A program made the translations under genes and the position numbers. A DNA stretch of 13,537 nt from an uncultured Eubacteriales bacterium (GTDB taxonomy: Bacteria; Bacillota; Clostridia; Christensenellales; Aristaeellaceae): positions 1 to 13,537 of the forward strand of contig URJN01000025.1 of NCBI GenBank assembly GCA_900548125.1. The letters are read 5' to 3'. Of the stretch, positions 6,282 to 11,941 are shown in pieces. The number at the start of each line of letters is the position of its first letter. Position 1 is the first letter of the stretch. Under the pieces are notes generated by a model, which made no database searches, had not been told where the DNA came from, and was given only the letters and a program-made list of their open reading frames with translations.

Positions 6282-7409
6282 ATGCTGATGAGAAAACCGC
6301 CCTTTGAGGACGACAGAATGCTTGGTCAGGACAGCTTCAGTGCGCCTGTGGAGGGGGGTTGGCGTCCGGCGCAGAATGCGCACTTTGCGTCTGCCTGCGC
6401 GATGGTCGGGCGGCATGTCATGGATTTTGCCGATAACGGAGACGGAACGCTGACCGCCGTGCGCTGTATCGACCGACAGGCGGATGATTTGGATATCCAG
6501 TTCGAGGCGGGCGCATGCACCGTGACCGCCATTGCGCCAAGGGCGTTTGAAGGCTGTTCGGAGCTGCGGCGCGTCATCCTGCCCGAAGGACTGAAGCAGA
6601 TTGGCGAGATGGCGTTTTCCGGCTGCACGCATCTGCGCAGGGTCATCATTCCCGGCGGCGTTCAGCGCGTGGGTACGCTGGCGTTTGCCAAATGCAGCCA
6701 GCTGGAGCGCGTGCGCATCGAGCCGGGCGTTGTGCAGCTCGGACCGAGCAGCTTCTCCAAATGCGCGGCGCTCAAGCGCGTGGATATTCCGGACAGCGTT
6801 GTGCAGATCGGCGGCGGCGCGTTCTTTGGATGCAGCAAGGAATTGAAGCTCTACGGCGCGGAGGGAGCGCCCGCTCAGCAATATGCCAAGCTCAACGGGC
6901 TGACCTTTGATTCCCAAAGCTGGCAGGACGATGAAGACCTTGTTCTGCGGGAAGAGGAGGACGGCACGCTGACCGTCACCGGCGCAAGGCAGAGCGCGCC
7001 GCACCGCGTCGAGATTCCGACAGAGCTGTGCGGCAGGAGGATTACGAAAATCGCGCCCAAGGCGTTCTTTGCCAACGGTACGCTTGAGCAGCTGGTCATT
7101 GGCGGCGGTGTAAGCGAAATCGGGGAAAGCGCGTTCTTCGGCTGCCGCCAGCTTGTCAGCGTCAGCTTTGAGCGCGGCTTGGAAAAAATCGACGACAGCG
7201 CGTTTGCGGGCTGTGAAAATCTGACGCAGGTGACATTGCCTTGGGGAACGAGTGCCGTCGGACGAATGGCGTTTTTCGGCTGTACGCGATTGGCGTTTGT
7301 CAAAATGCCGACCACGACGCGCGTTGCGGATTTTGCCTTTGACGGATGCGCCGCGGGGCTTCGGGTCTTTGGCGGCGTCTATGCCGGACGAATGGCACCG
7401 GAAATATAA
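6282..7409 (+). CDS. BspA-like leucine-rich-repeat (LRR_5) protein without signal peptide
   Basis: A 375-residue protein made of two blocks of BspA/LRR_5 repeats with an exact 23-residue period. Block 1 has A/S-F-x-x-C motifs at residues 88, 111, 134, 157 and 180. Block 2 has further A-F-F/A-x-x-C type units to the C-terminus. Each block is preceded by a D-G-T-L-T strand segment, which suggests the protein arose by duplication of one module. The repeat consensus is A-F-x-G-C-x-x-L-x-x-V-x-I-P-x-x-V-x-x-I-G. ATG 6282 is chosen because GGAGG at 6270-6274 lies 7 nt upstream and the promoter ends at 6248. The frame upstream of that point is promoter DNA. No signal peptide, membrane segment or cell-wall anchor is visible, unusual for BspA-type proteins, which are often surface adhesins. 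It is monocistronic. The role is unknown, probably protein-protein interaction. Confidence 0.8.
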   Translation: MLMRKPPFEDDRMLGQDSFSAPVEGGWRPAQNAHFASACAMVGRHVMDFADNGDGTLTAVRCIDRQADDLDIQFEAGACTVTAIAPRAFEGCSELRRVILPEGLKQIGEMAFSGCTHLRRVIIPGGVQRVGTLAFAKCSQLERVRIEPGVVQLGPSSFSKCAALKRVDIPDSVVQIGGGAFFGCSKELKLYGAEGAPAQQYAKLNGLTFDSQSWQDDEDLVLREEEDGTLTVTGARQSAPHRVEIPTELCGRRITKIAPKAFFANGTLEQLVIGGGVSEIGESAFFGCRQLVSVSFERGLEKIDDSAFAGCENLTQVTLPWGTSAVGRMAFFGCTRLAFVKMPTTTRVADFAFDGCAAGLRVFGGVYAGRMAPEI

Positions 7410-7412
7410 GCG

Positions 7413-7440
7413 TTTAAACCGCCGCAAAGTGGAGGAAGGG
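7413..7440 (+). repeat. 3'-end repeat, copy A (headed TTTAAACCGCCGC)
   Basis: TTTAAACCGCCGC at 7413-7425, followed by a purine-rich AAAGTGGAGGAAGGG, begins 3 nt after the stop codon of the leucine-rich-repeat gene. It matches the reverse complement of copy C (7803-7822 and beyond), where the corresponding sequence is CCGCCGCGAAGCGGAGAAGGG. Its orientation is sense to the gene it follows. Confidence 0.65.
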
Positions 7441-7509
7441 CGCAGGGAACGAGGCGTGACCTGACTCGGAACCGTTTGCGTTCATTCATGCTGGCATAAA
7501 ATACCAGCA

Positions 7510-7547
7510 CAGCCGGACGGAGCTTCAAGCTCAATCCGGCTGTTTTT
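7510..7547 (+). terminator. Rho-independent terminator after the leucine-rich-repeat gene
   Basis: CAGCCGGA (7510-7517) pairs with TCCGGCTG (7535-7542), and GAGCTT (7520-7525) with AAGCTC (7527-7532) inside it. T5 follows at 7543-7547. The stem is long and GC-rich. It lies about 100 nt after the stop at 7409 and is preceded by a smaller hairpin, TGCTGG (7489-7494) with CCAGCA (7504-7509). Confidence 0.85.
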
Positions 7548-7616
7548 ATGTAGAATCCGTTTTGATTTCCGTCACGCTGAATCCCGCACAGCGGGCGCGT
7601 AACTCCAATCCCCAAG

Positions 7617-7645
7617 CCCCATCTTCGCTTCGCGGCGGTTTAAAG
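7617..7645 (-). repeat. 3'-end repeat, copy B
   Basis: GCGGCGGTTTAAA at 7632-7644 is the 13-bp core, and the 20-bp match to copy C runs from 7626 to 7645. Read on the - strand it has the same head sequence as copies A and C. No gene ends next to it, so it may be a remnant or a displaced copy. The flank is a G7 run at 7645-7651. Confidence 0.6.
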
Positions 7646-7684
7646 GGGGGGACTTGGCAAACGCAGGTAAAACAGGCTTAGTCA

Positions 7685-7723
7685 GAGTCAGGGGACGCTT
7701 CGCTCCCTGACTCCCGTTTTTTT
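7685..7723 (+). terminator. Terminator-like hairpin with T7 run
   Basis: GAGTCAGGG (7685-7693) pairs with CCCTGACTC (7705-7713) over an 11-nt loop, followed after three bases by T7 at 7717-7723. No gene immediately precedes it on the + strand, so it would back up the terminator at 7510-7547. Its CCCTGACTCCC arm resembles the CCCTCAGACTCCC stretch of copy C, so it may be a member of the same repeat family. Confidence 0.6.
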
Positions 7724-7747
7724 ATGCTGCGCATGGGGGATTACGAT

Positions 7748-7822
7748 GGGGCTGCTGCCCCAAACCCTGCCTGAGGGACAATGTCCCTCAGACTCCCTTC
7801 TCCGCTTCGCGGCGGTTTAAAG
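7748..7822 (-). repeat. 3'-end repeat, copy C with three consecutive hairpins
   Basis: In + coordinates the element holds GGGGC-TGCT-GCCCC (7748-7761), a near-perfect palindrome with 10-bp arms CTGAGGGACA and TGTCCCTCAG (7771-7791, one central base), and CCGC-TTC-GCGG within 7802-7812, ending in GGTTTAAAG. The end lies 7 nt from the stop codon of pepT and is read away from that gene. No T run follows on the - strand, so it is not a standard intrinsic terminator. Confidence 0.7.
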
Positions 7823-7828
7823 AGAGTT

Positions 7829-9040
7829 TTATTCGCCCAGCATGAGGTATTCGACCATCTTCGCGCAGCGATCCATGCTCTCCACGGCGATATGCTCATA
7901 CGGTCCATGGAAAGCGAATCCGCCGGTACAGAGGTTCGGCGTCGGCAGACCCATGAACGACAGGCGGCAGCCATCTGTTCCGCCGCGCACGGCTTCGATG
8001 AACGGCTTCATGCCCGCCTTTTCGCAGGCGCGCTTAGCGTTTTCAATCAGCTCCATATGCGGCGCAATCTTTTCCGCCATATTATAATAGCTATCCTTGA
8101 TGGTCAGGCGAATGACCTCGCGGGCATACTTTTCGTTGATGGTCTTGGCGGCATGTTCGAGCGTCTTTTTGCGCATCTCAAACGTGGCGCGGTCATGGTC
8201 GCGGACGATATAATGCAGCTTGGCATGCTCGACGTCGCCGCTCATATCGCACAGGTGGAAGAAGCCCTCATAGCCCTCGGTCAGGCGCGGGATATCCGCC
8301 GCGGGGAGCAGCGCGTTGAACTCCATAGCGACCAGCGCGGCGTTAATCATGGTATCCTTGGCAGAGCCGGGATGCACGCTCAAGCCCTCGACGGCAACCT
8401 CCGCGGAACAGGCGTTAAAGGTTTCATAGGCGATTTCGCCCTCCTCGCCGCCGTCCACGGTATAGGCATACACCGCGCCGAATTTCTCGACGTCGAAGTG
8501 ATCGACGCCCGCGCCGACTTCCTCATCCGGCGTGAAGGCGATGCAGAGCTTTCCGTGCGGCTTCTTTTCGCTGATGATGGATTCCAGCGCGGTCATGATT
8601 TCCGCAATGCCTGCCTTATCGTCCGCGCCGAGCAGCGTCGTGCCGTCGGTGGTGATAAGGGTCATGCCCGCCAGTTTTTTGAGCGTCGGGAACGCGGCGG
8701 GGCTGAGCTTTTCGCCGCTGCCCGCGAGCAGCACGTCGCCGCCGTCATAGTTTTCGATGATCTGCGGCTTTACGTTTTCGCCGGCGCAGTCCGGCGCGGT
8801 ATCCATATGGGCGATAAAGCCGAGCGCGGGCTGCTTTTCACAGCCCGCCGTCGCGGACAGCCAGCCGTAGACGACGCAGTTTTCATCGACGTGGACATTT
8901 TCAAGACCAAGAGCCTTCAATTCTTCCACGAGCTGATGCGCCAGATTATATTGACGCATGGAGCTGGGGACGGTTGCGGAGTCCGGATCGGACGTGGTAT
9001 AGACGGAAACATATTTGAGCAGTCGTTCATATGCGCGCAT
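7829..9040 (-). CDS. pepT: Peptidase T, zinc aminotripeptidase (M20B)
   Basis: The 403-residue protein removes the N-terminal residue of tripeptides in the cytoplasm, in peptide utilisation. The dizinc set of family M20B is present at the positions known from E. coli PepT: H78 and D80 (A-H-M-D-T-A-P-D), bridging D140 (L-G-A-D-D-K-A-G), catalytic E173 and ligand E174 (T-P-D-E-E-V-G-A-G), D196 (Y-T-V-D-G-G-E-E-G) and H378 (F-H-G-P-Y-E-H). The dimerisation domain lies between about 205 and 315. Length fits the family (about 408). ATG 9040 begins M-R-A-Y-E-R-L-L-K-Y, with AAAGGAG 10 nt upstream. An extension to 9178 would run through the promoter and into the transporter gene. It is transcribed from its own promoter downstream of the transporter's terminator. 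Confidence 0.96.
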   Translation of the reverse strand: MRAYERLLKYVSVYTTSDPDSATVPSSMRQYNLAHQLVEELKALGLENVHVDENCVVYGWLSATAGCEKQPALGFIAHMDTAPDCAGENVKPQIIENYDGGDVLLAGSGEKLSPAAFPTLKKLAGMTLITTDGTTLLGADDKAGIAEIMTALESIISEKKPHGKLCIAFTPDEEVGAGVDHFDVEKFGAVYAYTVDGGEEGEIAYETFNACSAEVAVEGLSVHPGSAKDTMINAALVAMEFNALLPAADIPRLTEGYEGFFHLCDMSGDVEHAKLHYIVRDHDRATFEMRKKTLEHAAKTINEKYAREVIRLTIKDSYYNMAEKIAPHMELIENAKRACEKAGMKPFIEAVRGGTDGCRLSFMGLPTPNLCTGGFAFHGPYEHIAVESMDRCAKMVEYLMLGE

Positions 9041-9076
9041 GGGAATCGCTCTCCTTTGATTGTACTTGATAGGGGT

Positions 9077-9104
9077 ATTATAGCAGGTTTTGGAAGTGTG
9101 TGAA
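9077..9104 (-). promoter_or_regulatory. Extended -10 promoter of pepT
   Basis: On the - strand TGC-TATAAT places the -10 box at 9082-9077, with -35 TTCACA (9104-9099) 16 bp away. The start would be near 9070, giving a leader of about 30 nt. The -35 box lies directly downstream of the T-rich tail of the transporter terminator. Confidence 0.7.
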
Positions 9105-9109
9105 AGGGC

Positions 9110-9142
9110 AAAAGAATACCGCGCGGGCGAAAACCCGCGCGG
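9110..9142 (-). terminator. Rho-independent terminator after the AEC transporter gene
   Basis: CCGCGCGGG (9119-9127) pairs with CCCGCGCGG (9134-9142) over a 6-nt CGAAAA loop, giving a 9-bp all-G/C stem. On the - strand it is followed by TATTCTTTTG, a T-rich tail. It begins 20 nt downstream of the transporter stop. Confidence 0.75.
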
Positions 9143-9161
9143 CGGAAAACGAAAAGGGATA

Positions 9162-10082
9162 TCAGCCCAGCCCCACAAGGCTCATCACTATGACCAGCAG
9201 CGGCAGGGTGACGCCGCTGAGCAGGGTAGTGACGATGACGGCGTGGGCGGAGGTCATGTCCTCCGGCGTATAGATATCGGAAAGCATGCTGCAATTTCCC
9301 GCAATCGGCATGGCGGCGACGATGACGCAGATACCCGCCAGCATGCGGCTGATGGGCACGACCAGCGACAGCGCAATAAAGACCAGCGGCATGACAATCA
9401 GACGCAGCAGCGCAACGCGGTACAGGCGCGGCTTGGAGAACGCGGCGCGGATATCGCTGTGCGCAAGGGATGCGCCGATAATCATCATCGCCATCGGGGT
9501 ATTGATAGAGCCGATGGAGGACAGCGCGCTTTCCACCGGCGCGGGCAGACGCCATCCGGTCAGACCGAAGAGCAGCGCGATGAGCGCGGAAACGACGCCG
9601 GGGTTAATCAGCTGCTTGAAGTTGATGCTCCCGTTGCCGTCGAGCAGCATGACGCCGTAGGTGAACACGAGGAAGTTGAACACGAGCAGGAACATCGACA
9701 GCATCGCAACGCCCTCTACGCCGTAGAGAGCCTGAATAATCGGGATGCCCATAAACGCCAGATTGGTGAACACGAGCAGCAGCTGGTCAAGATTGCGCTC
9801 CTGAACAGGCGTCGGAACGACGCGCACGAGGAGAGCCGCCAGCGCAATCATCAGCGCAAAAAACGCGACGCTTACGCCGAGCGCGGAGACCATGTCGCCG
9901 GGCGCGCCTCCGCTTTGCAGAACAGACGCGACAATGCAGCAGGGGAACGCCGTGCTTAAAACCAGCGAAGAAAGCCCCCGCCGGAAATCCGGCGTAATCA
10001 GCCCCGCGCGGGCAGAAGCATAGCCCGCGAACATCATGATAAACAGTGTAATCATCTGAAAAATGATTCCGGAAACAGCCAT
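9162..10082 (-). CDS. AEC family transporter (auxin efflux carrier-like)
   Basis: A 306-residue integral membrane protein of the AEC family, which includes plant PIN-like carriers and bacterial malate or malonate transporters. About ten hydrophobic segments are arranged as two halves of five, joined by a polar loop D-G-N-G-S-I-N-F-K (about 147-155). The second half opens with the family motif L-I-N-P-G-V-V-S-A-L. The conserved T-N-L-A-F-M-G-I-P-I-I-Q (about 105-116) and the late A-M-P-I-A-G-N-C stretch support it. Length is typical. ATG 10082 has GGAGG 8 nt upstream. Its promoter lies about 120 nt further upstream, and a terminator isolates it from pepT. Substrates in this family are usually dicarboxylates or weak acids, but the sequence does not reveal which. 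Confidence 0.88.
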   Translation of the reverse strand: MAVSGIIFQMITLFIMMFAGYASARAGLITPDFRRGLSSLVLSTAFPCCIVASVLQSGGAPGDMVSALGVSVAFFALMIALAALLVRVVPTPVQERNLDQLLLVFTNLAFMGIPIIQALYGVEGVAMLSMFLLVFNFLVFTYGVMLLDGNGSINFKQLINPGVVSALIALLFGLTGWRLPAPVESALSSIGSINTPMAMMIIGASLAHSDIRAAFSKPRLYRVALLRLIVMPLVFIALSLVVPISRMLAGICVIVAAMPIAGNCSMLSDIYTPEDMTSAHAVIVTTLLSGVTLPLLVIVMSLVGLG

Positions 10083-10157
10083 GAAGATATCCTCCGTATA
10101 CGATTAAAAAAATGTCAGTCGGCAAAGGGCGGCATTTCCGACGAGGAACGCCGTTTA

Positions 10158-10201
10158 CCTGCGAAAAACGGATTTTGCAGGATGCCGCTTCAAAGAAGCG
10201 G
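10158..10201 (-). other. Two hairpins in the transporter leader
   Basis: Within the roughly 118-nt leader between the predicted start (near 10200) and ATG 10082, CCGCTTC (10185-10191) pairs with GAAGCGG (10195-10201). CCTGC...AAAA (10158-10167) pairs with TTTTGCAGG (10173-10181), with one bulged base. I could match no known riboswitch. The first stem lies at the extreme 5' end and could simply stabilise the transcript. Confidence 0.4.
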
Positions 10202-10206
10202 ATGCT

Positions 10207-10235
10207 ATTGTACACCTGCGGCGGGTGGTTGTAAA
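10207..10235 (-). promoter_or_regulatory. Promoter of the AEC transporter gene
   Basis: On the - strand TTTACA (10235-10230) and TACAAT (10212-10207) are separated by 17 bp. Each differs from the sigma-A consensus at one position. The -35 bases overlap those of the divergent dnaX promoter. Confidence 0.7.
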
Positions 10236-10257
10236 GTGATTGTTTTTGTGATATGCT
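10229..10257 (+). promoter_or_regulatory. Extended -10 promoter of dnaX
   Basis: TTGTAA at 10229-10234 and TATGCT at 10252-10257 have a 17-bp spacer, with TG at 10249-10250 providing an extended -10. The start is expected near 10264, about 31 nt before ATG 10295. A frame starting at ATG 10253 is excluded because that codon lies in the -10 box. Confidence 0.65.
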
Positions 10258-10294
10258 AGGTTTCAGCGAAAAGGTCATTTCTGGGAGGAATATC

Positions 10295-11941
10295 ATGGGG
10301 TATCAGGCACTGTACCGCCGCTATCGCCCGACGCGGTTTGAGGATTTTGTCGGTCAGGAGGCGGTCATCAAAACGCTCCGCAGCCAGATTATGAGCGGGC
10401 GCATCGCGCATGCCTATCTGTTCTGCGGCACGCGCGGCACGGGCAAGACCTCGACGGCGAAGGTATTGGCGCGCGCGGTCAACTGTGAGCATCCGGAAAA
10501 CGGCGATCCCTGCGGCGTATGTCCGACATGTCAGGCTCTTTTGGATGAAAACAGTCTGGACATTCTGGAAATCGACGCGGCGAGCAACAACGGTGTCGAT
10601 GAGATTCGCGACCTGCGCGAAAAGGTGAAATATCCGCCGCAGACCGGACGATACCGCGTGTACATCATCGACGAGGTTCACATGCTCTCGCAGGGGGCGT
10701 TCAACGCGCTGCTCAAGACCTTGGAGGAGCCGCCTGCCTACGTCGTCTTTATTTTGGCGACAACCGAGCCGCAGAAGCTCCCGGCAACCATCCTTTCTCG
10801 CTGCCAGCGGTTTGACTTTGGGCGTATCCCCGCGCATCAGATTGTGGAACGCCTGCGCGTCGCCCTGCAGGAGGGCGAGATTCATGCCGAGGATGCCGCG
10901 CTGGCGCGAATCGCCCGTGCGGCGGAGGGCGGCATGCGCGATGCGTGGTCCATCATGGACATGTGCCTTTCCTATGCGCAGGAAGAGGACGGCGGCTTGA
11001 CGGAAGCCCTCGTGCTTCGCGTGCTGGGCGCGGCGGACAAGAGCTTCCTCTTTGACTTTGCGGATAGGCTGATTTCCTCGGATGCGTCCGGTGCGCTGGG
11101 CATGATTGACGAGATGATGCGCAAGGGACGCGAGGTTCAGGTGTTTGTCCGCGATGTGAGCGCACATCTGCGCGCGCTGATGCTGGCGGATATCTGTTCG
11201 CAAGAGCAGCTCACGCAGCTGCTGGAGGTCACGCAGGAGGACGCGGCGCAGTACATCGGACAGGCGAAACGCACCTCGCATACGCGGCTGATGCGCATGC
11301 TGGATTTGTTTTTGGCAAGCGAAACGGATATGAAGTGGGCGGCTCAGCCGCGGTTCGCGCTGGAAACCGCCGCGCTTCGCGCCTGTGCGCCGGAGGAAAC
11401 GGTTCAGCTGGAAGCCCTGCTGGCGCGCGTAGACGAGCTGGAGCGCAAGCTGCGCGAGGGCGTTGCCGCCGCCGCGCCGGTAAAGAGCAGAGCGAAAGCC
11501 GCCGCCGAGCCTGCGCCGGAGGAAACGGCTCCCATGCCCATTGCGCAGAACGCACCGCAGGGCGCAGACCCTGAAGCGGAGCGCATCTGGCAGGACGCTC
11601 TGCGCCGGGCGAAGCAGAAGCCGCAGATTTACGGCATGCTGCGCTTCGGCAGACTGGTTTCCGGAGAAAACGGCTTGTTTACCGTCGTCTATCCCAAGGC
11701 GACGGGCGCGGCATACGTCAAGATGCTCTCCATCAAGGAGAAGAATGAAGAAGTTGCGGCGTATCTGACGGCGGCGGCGGGCTATCCCTGTACGTTCCGC
11801 GCCGCCATCGAGGGAACGGTTCAGGAATCGGACAAGGCTGTTCTGGCTGCCCAAAAGGAAGCCAAGCAGCAGGCGGAAAACAATTTGAACAAAGTATTTG
11901 AAATGTTCGGACGAGAGAATGTGAGGGTCAGCGATGAGTGA
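10295..11941 (+). CDS. dnaX: DNA polymerase III subunit gamma/tau (clamp loader)
   Basis: The 548-residue protein is the AAA+ motor of the replicative clamp loader, which opens the beta sliding clamp and, through its C-terminus, links to the polymerase. Domains in order: A-L-Y-R-R-Y-R-P-T-R-F at the N-terminus, Walker A G-T-R-G-T-G-K-T (45-52), a zinc module with C64, C73, C76 and C79, Walker B I-I-D-E-V-H (D126, E127), and the sensor/arginine-finger S-R-C (168-170). A collar domain follows to about 370, then an Ala/Pro/Glu-rich linker near 390-435 and a tau-type C-terminal domain (I-W-Q-D-A-L ... V-Y-P-K). ATG 10295 has GGGAGGAA just upstream. No A6-type slippery heptamer is seen near the linker, so a frameshifted gamma form is not evident. 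The usual neighbours ybaB and recR are not downstream. Its stop overlaps the next gene by 8 bp. Confidence 0.96.
   Translation: MGYQALYRRYRPTRFEDFVGQEAVIKTLRSQIMSGRIAHAYLFCGTRGTGKTSTAKVLARAVNCEHPENGDPCGVCPTCQALLDENSLDILEIDAASNNGVDEIRDLREKVKYPPQTGRYRVYIIDEVHMLSQGAFNALLKTLEEPPAYVVFILATTEPQKLPATILSRCQRFDFGRIPAHQIVERLRVALQEGEIHAEDAALARIARAAEGGMRDAWSIMDMCLSYAQEEDGGLTEALVLRVLGAADKSFLFDFADRLISSDASGALGMIDEMMRKGREVQVFVRDVSAHLRALMLADICSQEQLTQLLEVTQEDAAQYIGQAKRTSHTRLMRMLDLFLASETDMKWAAQPRFALETAALRACAPEETVQLEALLARVDELERKLREGVAAAAPVKSRAKAAAEPAPEETAPMPIAQNAPQGADPEAERIWQDALRRAKQKPQIYGMLRFGRLVSGENGLFTVVYPKATGAAYVKMLSIKEKNEEVAAYLTAAAGYPCTFRAAIEGTVQESDKAVLAAQKEAKQQAENNLNKVFEMFGRENVRVSDE

Noticed and set aside
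7413..7822. CRISPR array in the repeat-rich intergenic region
   Set aside because: Copies differ in orientation, spacing and length, are only three, and there are no regular spacers or cas genes.
7781..9103. 440-codon + strand frame opposite pepT
   Set aside because: pepT has every catalytic residue in place on the - strand. The opposite frame has no start signal and passes through repeat copy C and the pepT promoter.
11400..11560. Programmed frameshift site giving a short gamma form of DnaX
   Set aside because: No A6-G heptamer or similar slippery run is present near the linker where the known sites occur.
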